DNA from: Runella zeae DSM 19591
GTDB lineage: Bacteria; Bacteroidota; Bacteroidia; Cytophagales; Spirosomataceae
Direction: 5' to 3'
DNA length: 64,000 bases
Assembly (NCBI RefSeq): GCF_000423565.1
Contig: NZ_KE384038.1
Coordinates: 417,630 to 481,629, forward strand
Shown here: positions 44,459 to 52,845 of the stretch, in pieces
Layout: each line of letters begins with the position of its first letter
Numbering within the stretch: position 1 is the stretch's first letter
Translations under genes and position numbers: made by a program
Notes under the pieces: model-generated
What the model was told of the DNA's origin: nothing
Database searches by the model: none
The model's input: only the letters and a program-made list of their open reading frames with translations

Positions 44459-45529
44459 TTATCGACAGTGTGTATTTACTTTTTCGGCAGATAGCGCATC
44501 GCCCAATGCGGCCCCTTGCTTCCATATTTTACAAGCCTTGTCGGTTTGCTGATTGAGCAGGAGTGCTTCTCCTAGCCATAAGTGTATCTGGTCGGTGGCA
44601 GGGCTTAAATCGTAGGCTTTTTGCAATGAAACAAGTGCTTCCTTAGGTTGATTGGTTTTGAGAAGGTACAGACCCCAATTTCGATGAGCGTAGCTATTTT
44701 GCGGAGTTTTATCCAAGGCTTGGCTGATGAGCTTTTTTGCATCGGTAGTTTTGTCTTGGAGTAGCAAAATGTATCCTTTATTGTTGAGATAAATAGGATT
44801 GACGGGGTCAAAATCCAAGGCGCGATTGATGTATTTTTCGGCTTCTCCTAGCTGACGATTGTGGGCTTGGATCAGTGCCATGTTGTTGTAAGCTAATTGT
44901 TGTTGCGGGTCAAGTTTGAGGGCTTTTTCAAAATCAATTTGAGCCGCTTTAAAATCTTTTCGTTCAAAATTGACCACCCCGCGATTGACCAAGGCTTGCA
45001 CATTGTTTGGACGTAAACTAATGGCACGGTCATATTCGGCTACGGATTGGTCGTAGTAGCCTTGTTCAAATTTCAAATCTCCCCATTTAAGATAATAGTT
45101 TGAGGAGTCTTGATAGATTTTTCGGATTTTTTCAAGATCATTAACGGCCAAATTAAGCTCGCGTTTGTCAATCCAAATTTCTACGCGATTGAAATAAGCT
45201 TGGTAAAATTCTTTATCCAGTTCAATCGCCTTATTGAAATCCTCCAAAGCTTTAGCACCTTCACCTAATTTGAGATAAGCAATGCCCCGATTGCTATGTA
45301 CATCCGCAAAATCGGATTTTTTTTCGAGTGCTTCATTGTAGTATCTGATGGCATTTGCGTAGTCTTTTTCGGCTAATTTGAGATTACCTTTAAGAAAAAA
45401 CTGCGCTGCCTCACTTTCGTCTTGGCCCGAACAGCCCGCAAGAATGAGCAATGATGCCAAGATAAACCCCGCAAAAAACGTCTTTATAAAAAAGTGGAAA
45501 GAAGAGAAGATGGAAGAAATGAGTGTCAT
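44459..45529 (-). CDS. Tetratricopeptide-repeat lipoprotein
   Basis: The protein has 356 residues from the ATG at 45529; a TTG at 45553 would extend it oddly. A lipoprotein signal ends in LLILAGC (Cys33). At least eight consecutive 34-residue TPR units follow (KDYANAIRYYNEALEKKSDFADVHSNRG, GEGAKALEDFNKAIELDKEFYQAYFNR and so on). It would act as a protein-protein scaffold at the periplasmic membrane face. It is in tandem with an EamA transporter, possibly co-transcribed. Confidence 0.88.
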   Translation of the reverse strand: MTLISSIFSSFHFFIKTFFAGFILASLLILAGCSGQDESEAAQFFLKGNLKLAEKDYANAIRYYNEALEKKSDFADVHSNRGIAYLKLGEGAKALEDFNKAIELDKEFYQAYFNRVEIWIDKRELNLAVNDLEKIRKIYQDSSNYYLKWGDLKFEQGYYDQSVAEYDRAISLRPNNVQALVNRGVVNFERKDFKAAQIDFEKALKLDPQQQLAYNNMALIQAHNRQLGEAEKYINRALDFDPVNPIYLNNKGYILLLQDKTTDAKKLISQALDKTPQNSYAHRNWGLYLLKTNQPKEALVSLQKAYDLSPATDQIHLWLGEALLLNQQTDKACKIWKQGAALGDALSAEKVNTHCR

Positions 45530-45807
45530 ACTTAATAAACTTTTACGGCACAAAGATAAGGCCTTCTTACGAGGTTTTTATAGGATAGGTATATTTTGAT
45601 TTGATGGGTAATCTTAAAAAAATTATATTCTTTTTTTGCTTAGAAAGCCCTTGGTTTCAAAAGAGTAAATATAGGACAGGTTTGGTGGTTTATGTATTGT
45701 TAATCAAGCTGTTGTAATTTGTATATTGCGATGTTTTTAGGAACTTTTAAAGATTTGTTTTTGTTGTTTTAATGTATTTTTTCTTTGTTAAAATAATACA
45801 AAAAGCC

Positions 45808-46815
45808 ATGATAAACAGCCCTGAAAATCAACTTACCAAAGCCGATGAGCAATGGCGAAAGTCAATTCCTGCGCAGGTTTTTTTGAACCATTTTCGCGGA
45901 ATCGATTATCACATTCGTCATGCCATGCCGTTGTCGGAAGTCCGGCACTTAGAATCTTTGAAGCGTTTTCGCCCCAAGCAGGAAGACGAGCGTGTAGAAA
46001 CAACCAAAAAATGGCTTCTCAATGCTTGGAACGCCGAATATACCCTTCATAGTACGGCCGCAAATCCTGACGAAAATTACCAAAAATATGCCCTGCATTG
46101 GACTTTTCCGCAGGCTTATTATAGCGTGTTGTACAGTGTCAAAGCATTTTTGGCGATTCAAGGAATCAATGTACCAGCGGAGGCACTTGTCCGTCAAATT
46201 GTCAATGGCTATGTAGTCAAAGGATGGTACCCCACACCAATAGGTTTTTATGCTGATGGCCCTTATCCAAATTATTCATTTCATCGTATTCAAGACCAAG
46301 ATGAGCAGGCCTTTCTACAACCCCTTGAGACACCTAAGCAAGCAGAAGCGCATATTGTTCAGTTTTTGAAAACAACCCGTAACCAACGGGCGCGTATTTC
46401 TCGGCAGCGTCTTCAGGCCAATCCTGCCAAAGCCCTCCGAACCAAGTCGGGCAAAGTACTATCTAAGTTTGGGGCGCGTCATTGGGAAGAAGTCGCCAAA
46501 GGTATGGGTGCCACTACTTATTTTGATATGATGGCACGTTTGAAAATATCGGCAAACCAACGTGAGTTGGAGCGATTTGTAGAAGCGGATGTCAATATTG
46601 TACAATTTCATCAGTCTTTGCTCAATATTGTCAAATACCTCAATTTTGTACATGAATGCTATATCGTCAAAGCCTTAGGAGTAGAAAAATACACCCAATG
46701 GATTGATGGATTGCCACCTTATCTGCGAGATGGATTCGTAAAAAAACGACTCCAACAAGGTATTCGGCCCGTGTTGGAGTCGCTGATGACAAAGCAAACT
46801 GCTCAAACATCCTAA
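45808..46815 (+). CDS. Unrecognised helical protein with HEPN-like segment
   Basis: The protein has 335 residues from the ATG at 45808; an ATG at 45772 adds 12 hydrophobic residues and is also possible. No signal peptide is convincing. The segment HWTFPQAYYSVLYSVKAFLAIQG near residues 90-112 is like the helix of HEPN-type RNase/nucleotide-binding proteins that place a Y-x-x-x-x-A-K-A-hydrophobic pattern there. The rest is charged and helical, with a basic stretch NQRARISRQRLQANPAKAL. There is no obvious nucleotidyltransferase partner nearby. Function is not assigned. Confidence 0.6.
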   Translation: MINSPENQLTKADEQWRKSIPAQVFLNHFRGIDYHIRHAMPLSEVRHLESLKRFRPKQEDERVETTKKWLLNAWNAEYTLHSTAANPDENYQKYALHWTFPQAYYSVLYSVKAFLAIQGINVPAEALVRQIVNGYVVKGWYPTPIGFYADGPYPNYSFHRIQDQDEQAFLQPLETPKQAEAHIVQFLKTTRNQRARISRQRLQANPAKALRTKSGKVLSKFGARHWEEVAKGMGATTYFDMMARLKISANQRELERFVEADVNIVQFHQSLLNIVKYLNFVHECYIVKALGVEKYTQWIDGLPPYLRDGFVKKRLQQGIRPVLESLMTKQTAQTS

Positions 46816-46857
46816 ATCATTTTGCCTGCGATAGTATTTGCGGGCAAAATGCCTACC

Positions 46858-48378
46858 TTAAAAAATATCGTCGTCGTCGTCTCCTTCCTCATCTGGCCCC
46901 GAAAACATACTGCTAAGGAGGTCTTTGAAGTGAGTACCACGGTCAATGGCTTGCTTGCCAATGAGTGAATATTCGGCCATACCATGAAGGGCAAATTCCA
47001 TTAAAAACAATTTCTCTTCACGGCTCAACCCTCGCTGAAACTCATCCACTACATCATCGAGGCCTTCGATGGTGCGGAGGCGTGCTTCGTATTCGCGGTT
47101 GGTGAGGTCACTCAAAATATCCATTTCATTTTCACCAAACCAATCTTGTACTTTTTGGAAAGGATTTTTGGCACCTTTTCTTTTCTTAAGTGATTCGGGA
47201 TGGGGAAAATAATTCAGAAACTGCGTCCGAATGGCCTTTCCAATGAGATTTTGAGCTACGATGACAGGCCCTTCTACTTCGCCTTCATATACAAGCTCTA
47301 CCTTACCACAAATCGCCGGTACTACACCATACAAGTCCGAAATTCTGACATAGGTTTCTTTTTCTCCATTGAGCAACACGCGTCTTTCAGCAGTTGAAAG
47401 TAGATTTTCATAAGCCGCAATCGTCAAACGTGCCGACACCCCACTTTTAGAATCTACATATTCGCTTTCGCGTGCTTCAAAGGCAATCTGTTCAATCAAA
47501 TCTTTGATGATTTCGTTGGTTTTGACCATGCCTTTTTGCTCTGTCTTCACAATTGCTTCTTGTGTTGTGATTTTTTTCCCTGTTTCGAGGTCTTTGGGAT
47601 AATGCGTCACAATTTGGCTATCAATCCGGTCTTTCAATGGCGTGACAATACTACCACGGTTGGTGTAGTCTTCTGGATTGGCCGTAAACACAAACTGAAT
47701 ATCAAGAGGCAGGCGTAGTTTAAAACCGCGAATCTGAATATCGCCTTCTTGTAATATATTGAACAACGACACTTGAATACGTGCCTGTAAATCAGGGAGT
47801 TCGTTGATGACAAAAATGCCACGGTGAGAGCGAGGAATTAGCCCAAAGTGAATAACACGCTCGTCGGAGTAAGGCAACTTGAGGGTGGCAGCTTTGATAG
47901 GGTCAACATCCCCGATAAGGTCGGCCACCGAAACGTCAGGAGTTGCCAATTTTTCGGAATAACGCTCATCACGATGTACCCAAGCTACGGGGGTTTGGTC
48001 TCCTTTTTCTGCTACCAAGTCTCTGGCAAAACGAGACAATGGTTGCATGGGGTCGTCGTTGAGGTCGGAGCCTTCTACTATGGGCATATATTCGTCAAGC
48101 AGATTGACCATGAGGCGTGCAATGCGCGTTTTTGCCTGTCCCCGCAACCCCAACAAATTGATGTGGTGCATGGATAATATTGCTCGTTCTACTTCAGGAA
48201 TGACCGTGTCTTCATATCCCCAAATACCCGGAAAAACCGATTCTTTGGCCCGAAGTTTTTCTATAAGATTGTCTCTAAGTTCTTGTTTAATTGATTTGGG
48301 CTGATAGCCTGCCGCCTTTAATTCACCAAGCGTGTGGATTTGTAACAGTTGTTTCGACTTCAAATCTCGATAAGCCAT
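46858..48378 (-). CDS. MoxR/ChlI-like AAA+ ATPase
   Basis: The protein has 506 residues and resembles the magnesium chelatase ChlI/MoxR branch. The Walker A motif is GLRGQAKT (77-84), with Ala where Gly is usual. The Walker B equivalent is GIFVINELPDL, with Asn-Glu. Sensor 1 is VFTANPEDYTNRGSIVTPLKDR, and RLTIAAYENLLSTAERR contains a likely sensor-2 region. The C-terminus is acidic (EEGDDDDDIF). Family members usually act with a VWA-domain partner to remodel proteins, but none is adjacent here. A 10-bp dyad lies upstream in the region shared with the diverging Fe-S gene. Confidence 0.82.
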   Translation of the reverse strand: MAYRDLKSKQLLQIHTLGELKAAGYQPKSIKQELRDNLIEKLRAKESVFPGIWGYEDTVIPEVERAILSMHHINLLGLRGQAKTRIARLMVNLLDEYMPIVEGSDLNDDPMQPLSRFARDLVAEKGDQTPVAWVHRDERYSEKLATPDVSVADLIGDVDPIKAATLKLPYSDERVIHFGLIPRSHRGIFVINELPDLQARIQVSLFNILQEGDIQIRGFKLRLPLDIQFVFTANPEDYTNRGSIVTPLKDRIDSQIVTHYPKDLETGKKITTQEAIVKTEQKGMVKTNEIIKDLIEQIAFEARESEYVDSKSGVSARLTIAAYENLLSTAERRVLLNGEKETYVRISDLYGVVPAICGKVELVYEGEVEGPVIVAQNLIGKAIRTQFLNYFPHPESLKKRKGAKNPFQKVQDWFGENEMDILSDLTNREYEARLRTIEGLDDVVDEFQRGLSREEKLFLMEFALHGMAEYSLIGKQAIDRGTHFKDLLSSMFSGPDEEGDDDDDIF

Positions 48379-48479
48379 ATTGTAAGAATTGGTTTGTTTG
48401 GGTATCTACATTAACAGCCCTAAAGTGGGAATAGTTTGGCAACTTTATCAAAGTTTTAGAACTTTGGCAAACTTGGTTT

Positions 48480-48519
48480 GCATACTATTTCATTTTCGCG
48501 ATATTTGCTAATAGTATGC
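48480..48519. promoter_or_regulatory. Perfect 10-bp dyad GCATACTATT...AATAGTATGC in a divergent promoter region
   Basis: Arms at 48480-48489 and 48510-48519 are separated by 20 nt and lie between the MoxR-like gene (starts at 48378) and the Fe-S gene (starts at 48550). This arrangement suits a dimeric regulator controlling the latter or both. Confidence 0.4.
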
Positions 48520-48549
48520 TTGCAGAATACAAACCCCCAATAAACCAAT

Positions 48550-49881
48550 ATGCACTTGATTCAACAACTTTTATTTGCCGTGGCGTTGGGAATTACGGCA
48601 TGGCTGATGGCCAAAAGAGTGGGTATTATAAAAAAAACGATTCAACTAGGCAAAGCTGACGACCGTACCGACCACCCCGACCAGCGCCTTAGTACTATGC
48701 TACGCGTGGCTTTTGGTCAGAAAAAAATGTTTGATAAGCCAGTAGTGGGCATCATGCACTTTGTGATTTATGCAGGCTTTTTGCTCATCAATCTAGAAGT
48801 ATTGGAGATTGTATTAGATGGCCTTTTTGGCACTCATCGTTTGTTTGCCCCTTATTTGGGGAGTTTTTATACGGTACTTATCAATTTTTTTGAATTTTTG
48901 GCCTTTGGGGTGCTTGTAGTGTGTATCGTATTTTTGATTCGACGCAATATCCTCAAAGTAGCGCGCTTGCAGCCTAGCCGTCACCGTGAGCTTAATGGCT
49001 GGCCTGCTTTGGATGCCAATAGTATTTTGCTTATCGAAAGTGTGCTCATGATTGCGATTTTGAGCATGAATGCCGCCGATAGTATATTACAAAAGCGCGG
49101 AGTAGAGCATTACTATCCTGCGGGAGATTTTTTGTTTAGTAGTTTACTACAACCTATTTTTTCGGGAATGTCAGACGGAGCGCTGATAGCATTGGAGCGA
49201 GGAGCATGGTGGGCACACATTTTGGGAATATTTGCATTTGCAATCTATGTCACTTACTCCAAGCATTTACATATCTTTTTGGCATTTCCCAACACCTATT
49301 TTGCCAATCTCACCCCCAAAGGTGAAATGCACAATATGCCTGAGGTTACGAAAGAGGTTAAGATTATGCTGGGCTTAGAACAACCCGACAACAATGAAGC
49401 ACCCGCAGAAATTGGCCGCTTTGGGGCAAAAGACGTCACGGATTTGAGTTGGAAAAATCTCATGGATGCATATTCGTGTACCGAATGTGGGCGCTGTACG
49501 TCGGCTTGCCCAGCCAATATTACAGGAAAAGCCTTATCGCCTCGTAAAATCATGATGGATACTCGTGATAGATTAGAAGATATTGGTAAAAATATGCAGG
49601 CCAATGGAGGCGAGTTTAAGGAAGATGGCAAAAGTCTGTTGGGTGATTATATCAAAGAAGAAGAGATATTGGCTTGTACTACTTGCAACGCTTGTGTACA
49701 AGAATGTCCCGTTTTGATTAGCCCTTTGGATATTATTTTGCAGTTACGTCGTTATAAAATAATGGAAGAAGCCCAGGCCCCTGCTTCCTGGAATATGATG
49801 TTTGGTAATCTCGAAAACAATCAGGCGCCTTGGAAGTTTTCGCCTAGCGACCGTTTCAACTGGGCTGACAATATTAAATAA
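48550..49881 (+). CDS. Membrane-bound 4Fe-4S oxidoreductase (NarI/HdrC-HdrE-like fusion)
   Basis: The protein has 443 residues. The N-terminal half has about five transmembrane helices with His residues suitable for haem or quinone (MHFVIYAGFLLINLE, WWAHILGIFAFAIYVTYSKHLHIFLAFPNTYF). The C-terminal half carries two cubane [4Fe-4S] sites, CTECGRCTSACPANITGK and CTTCNACVQECPVL. This layout matches the quinone-reactive electron-transfer subunit of heterodisulfide-reductase-like complexes. The CCG-domain subunit that normally follows in Bacteroidota is absent; a GNAT gene is next. Confidence 0.86.
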   Translation: MHLIQQLLFAVALGITAWLMAKRVGIIKKTIQLGKADDRTDHPDQRLSTMLRVAFGQKKMFDKPVVGIMHFVIYAGFLLINLEVLEIVLDGLFGTHRLFAPYLGSFYTVLINFFEFLAFGVLVVCIVFLIRRNILKVARLQPSRHRELNGWPALDANSILLIESVLMIAILSMNAADSILQKRGVEHYYPAGDFLFSSLLQPIFSGMSDGALIALERGAWWAHILGIFAFAIYVTYSKHLHIFLAFPNTYFANLTPKGEMHNMPEVTKEVKIMLGLEQPDNNEAPAEIGRFGAKDVTDLSWKNLMDAYSCTECGRCTSACPANITGKALSPRKIMMDTRDRLEDIGKNMQANGGEFKEDGKSLLGDYIKEEEILACTTCNACVQECPVLISPLDIILQLRRYKIMEEAQAPASWNMMFGNLENNQAPWKFSPSDRFNWADNIK

Positions 49882-49985
49882 CGGGCCTCTATGAAGTTAA
49901 ACAGGGAAATAAAGTATCCCTAGATAAGTTGTGAAGGTGGCAAAATGTTCAGAATCAAAATTTTCACTTTTCAAAAAACGCTAAA

Positions 49986-50279
49986 ATGAATCATCAGATT
50001 ATCAATAATACGGAGGCAAATCGATTTGAAACTTGGCTAGGTGAAAAAGCGGCTTTTGTAGAATACGGTCAGCACGACGACGAACTCATCACTTTTTATC
50101 ATACCGAAGTTCCGAAAGAGTTTGAGGGGCAGGGGATAGGCTCTATTTTGGCAAAGCATGTACTGGATTATGCCCAAATGCATCATTTGAAAGTGCGGCC
50201 TTTGTGTCCATTTATTAAAGCCTATATTCAGAGGCATCCTGAGTATGAGCCTCTCGTATATCACAAAGAAGGGCATTAA
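49986..50279 (+). CDS. Small GNAT-family N-acetyltransferase (YjdJ type)
   Basis: The 97-residue protein is a single compact GNAT domain of the GCN5-related YjdJ class: YGQHDDELITFYHTEVPKEFEGQGIGSILAKHVLDYA carries the acetyl-CoA binding loop, and KVRPLCPFIKAYIQRHPEYEPLV contains the family-typical C-terminal Cys-Pro-Phe-x-x-x-Y/F. The acceptor substrate is unknown. It is followed by a strong terminator. Confidence 0.88.
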   Translation: MNHQIINNTEANRFETWLGEKAAFVEYGQHDDELITFYHTEVPKEFEGQGIGSILAKHVLDYAQMHHLKVRPLCPFIKAYIQRHPEYEPLVYHKEGH

Positions 50280-50318
50280 AAACAAAAACGGGGCGCTTAA
50301 CGCCCCGTTTTTGTTTTT
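50278..50318. terminator. Bidirectional intrinsic terminator
   Basis: An 18-bp stem with CGGGGCG core and A/T outer part, and a 5-nt loop, lies between the convergent GNAT and glf genes. Confidence 0.88.
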
Positions 50319-50326
50319 CGTGGTAT

Positions 50327-51427
50327 TTATTCTCCAAAATGTTTGCGAACTTTTACAAGGGCCGAACCAATCACTTGGTGCATATCATAATAGCGATATT
50401 CGGCCAATCTACCCCCAAAAATCACCTTGGTTTCAGCTTCGGCTAGTTTGCGATATTCACGCAAGAGGCGATCATTTTTGTCGTCATTTACGGGATAATA
50501 AGGTTCTTGACCAGGAGTCCATTCCTGAGGGTACTCATGCGTGATGACCGTTTTTTCTTGCGTTCCAAACTCAAAATGTTTGTGTTCGATGATACGCGTA
50601 TAGGCGGTTTCGCCGTCGGTATAATTTACTACCGCATTTCCTTGATAATTAGGCGTATTGAGGGTTTGATGTTCAAAGCGAAGGCTGCGATATTCGAGGT
50701 ACCCCAGTTTGAAATCGAAATATTCATCTAATTGGCCAGTATAAACGATTTCCTTTGCTAAGGCATCTAGCTCAGCGCGATTTTTGAAATAATCCACCCC
50801 TAACCGCACATCACTACCTTCAAGTAGAGCTTCGTTGAGTTTGTTGTAGCCCCCAATAGGAATCCCCTGATAGCGATCGTTGAAGTAATTGTTGTCAAAA
50901 GTAAAACGAACGGGTAGCCTTTTGATGATGAAGGCTGGTAAGTCCACACATTTGCGTCCCCATTGCTTTTCGGTATAGCTTTTGATAAGCTTTTCATAAA
51001 TATCAGTACCGACCAAAGAAATCGCTTGTTCTTCGAGGTTTTTGGGGTCTTTGATATTAGCGGCCTCAATTTGTTCTTGAATTTTGGCACGGGCTTCTTC
51101 TGGGGTGCGTACTTTCCACATTTGGTAGAAAGTATTCATGTTAAATGGCAAGTTGTAAAGTTCGCCATAATAGTTGGCTACTGGCGAATTGGTATAGCGA
51201 TTAAACTCAACAAATGAGTTGACATAATCCCAGATTTCTTTGTCATTGGTGTGGAAAATATGCGCTCCATAATAATGAACGTTGATTCCTTCTACATTTT
51301 CGCAGTAAGTATTTCCACCGATATGACTACGACGGTCAATTACCAAGCATTTTTTGCCTCTTTTGGTGGCTTCATGCGCCCAAACATTTCCAAAAAGTCC
51401 TGCGCCTACTATTAGATAATCGTACAT
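50327..51427 (-). CDS. glf: UDP-galactopyranose mutase
   Basis: This flavoenzyme interconverts UDP-galactopyranose and UDP-galactofuranose for cell-surface polysaccharide. The protein has 366 residues: FAD motif LIVGAGLFGNVWAHEATKRG, DRRSHIGGNTYCE, INVHYYGAHIFHTND (FAD/substrate region), YNLPFNMNTFYQMW, and the active-site Trp/Arg region QWGRKC. The C-terminal YRYYDMHQVI is typical. It is 30 nt downstream of a UDP-sugar dehydrogenase gene in the same direction, forming a sugar-nucleotide operon. Confidence 0.95.
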   Translation of the reverse strand: MYDYLIVGAGLFGNVWAHEATKRGKKCLVIDRRSHIGGNTYCENVEGINVHYYGAHIFHTNDKEIWDYVNSFVEFNRYTNSPVANYYGELYNLPFNMNTFYQMWKVRTPEEARAKIQEQIEAANIKDPKNLEEQAISLVGTDIYEKLIKSYTEKQWGRKCVDLPAFIIKRLPVRFTFDNNYFNDRYQGIPIGGYNKLNEALLEGSDVRLGVDYFKNRAELDALAKEIVYTGQLDEYFDFKLGYLEYRSLRFEHQTLNTPNYQGNAVVNYTDGETAYTRIIEHKHFEFGTQEKTVITHEYPQEWTPGQEPYYPVNDDKNDRLLREYRKLAEAETKVIFGGRLAEYRYYDMHQVIGSALVKVRKHFGE

Positions 51428-51457
51428 GTTTATTGTTTAGTAGTTAAAATCAATATA

Positions 51458-52747
51458 TTAGAGTCTCCAGTAAGTTATTTTGCTGTCGTTATTTTGGTAC
51501 ATTCCTTTCAAATCCATAAGGATAGGGGTACCATTCATGATAGATTTGAAATAATCGATAGTAAGTTCTTTATAATGCTGATGTCCTACTGATACAATCA
51601 CGGCGTCGTATTGGTCAGAAGGGCTATCCATTAAGGTAAGGCCATATTCATGAGCGACTTCATTGGGAGAAGCGTAGGGATCTACCAAATGGACATTAAT
51701 TGAAAAACTCATCAATTCTTTTACCAGATCAGCCACTTTAGAGTTGCGGATGTCCGATACATTTTCTTTGAAGGTTACCCCCATGACTAGTACTTTGGCA
51801 TTTTGTGGGCTTTTTCCTTTCTGAATAAGCATTTGTACAAGCCTTTTGGCGATAAAGCCGGGCATACTGTCATTGATGCGACGGCCACTATGGATAACCT
51901 GCGGATCGTATCCAATTTTTTTGGCTTTGTATAAAAGATAGTAAGGATCTACACCTATACAATGCCCACCTACCAGCCCTGGATAGAGCTTAATAAAATT
52001 CCACTTGGTACTTGCGGCATCAATTACATCTTTGGTATCGATTCCCATTTTATCAAAAATAATCGCCAATTCATTCATAAGCGATATGTTGAGGTCTCTT
52101 TGGGTATTTTCGATCACTTTTGCGGCTTCAGCTACTTTGATAGTGGGTGCTTTATAAATACCAGCCGTAATGATTTGACCATATACAGCTGCAATTTCAG
52201 CTAGTGCTTCTTGGTCATTTCCTGAAACTATTTTCAGGATTTTATCAATAGTACGTTCTTTATCGCCGGGGTTTATACGCTCAGGCGAATAACCTATTTT
52301 AAAGTCTACTCCAGCTTTTAGGTTTGATTCTTTTTCTAAAACAGGAAGACAATCTTCTTCTGTACAGCCGGGATAAACGGTAGATTCGAAAACGACATAG
52401 TCTCCTTTTTTAAGGACTTTACCGATGGTTTGTGAAGCTTTTAGGAGAGGTTTGAGGTCAGGAACTTTGTAATCGTCTACGGGAGTAGGGACAGCTACTA
52501 CAAAAAAGTGAGCTTGTTTTAAAACTTCCGTGTCGGAAGTGAAAGTAATATTCTTATTAATAAAAGCCAACGAATCTAATTCATGGGAAGGATCCTGTCC
52601 TTGCTGCATCATGGCGATACGCTGTTGATTGATATCAAACCCAATGACGTCAAAGTATTTGGCAAACTCCAATGCGATAGGCAATCCTACATATCCTAAA
52701 CCGATGACTGCTATTTTGTTTTCTTTGTTAAGGAGCTTTAGGTACAT
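51458..52747 (-). CDS. Nucleotide-sugar 6-dehydrogenase (UDP-N-acetylhexosamine type, TviB/WbpA-like)
   Basis: The protein has 429 residues. NAD-binding motif VIGLGYVGLPIALEFAKYFDVIGFD is N-terminal. The dehydrogenase signature VFESTVYPGCTEEDCLPVLE follows, with the catalytic Cys in LVGGHCIGVDPYYLLYKA. The PERINPGD and VMGVTFKENVSDIRNSK segments are typical of UDP-N-acetylglucosamine or -galactosamine/mannosamine 6-dehydrogenases that make uronates for O-antigen or capsule. The first gene of the pair with glf. Confidence 0.93.
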   Translation of the reverse strand: MYLKLLNKENKIAVIGLGYVGLPIALEFAKYFDVIGFDINQQRIAMMQQGQDPSHELDSLAFINKNITFTSDTEVLKQAHFFVVAVPTPVDDYKVPDLKPLLKASQTIGKVLKKGDYVVFESTVYPGCTEEDCLPVLEKESNLKAGVDFKIGYSPERINPGDKERTIDKILKIVSGNDQEALAEIAAVYGQIITAGIYKAPTIKVAEAAKVIENTQRDLNISLMNELAIIFDKMGIDTKDVIDAASTKWNFIKLYPGLVGGHCIGVDPYYLLYKAKKIGYDPQVIHSGRRINDSMPGFIAKRLVQMLIQKGKSPQNAKVLVMGVTFKENVSDIRNSKVADLVKELMSFSINVHLVDPYASPNEVAHEYGLTLMDSPSDQYDAVIVSVGHQHYKELTIDYFKSIMNGTPILMDLKGMYQNNDSKITYWRL

Positions 52748-52790
52748 TTTTTTGTTTAATCAGGCTATAAAAGTAGGGTGAGTACCAAAT

Positions 52791-52824
52791 GAAAAGACCT
52801 TGACGCTCATGCCAAGGTCTTTTC
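52791..52824 (-). terminator. Intrinsic terminator downstream of the OmpA-family gene
   Basis: A 12-bp perfect stem GAAAAGACCTTG with complement and a 10-nt loop, ending in a T-rich stem, sits between the OmpA-family gene and the sugar dehydrogenase. Confidence 0.75.
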
Positions 52825-52845
52825 ATTATATTTTACCATTAAGTA

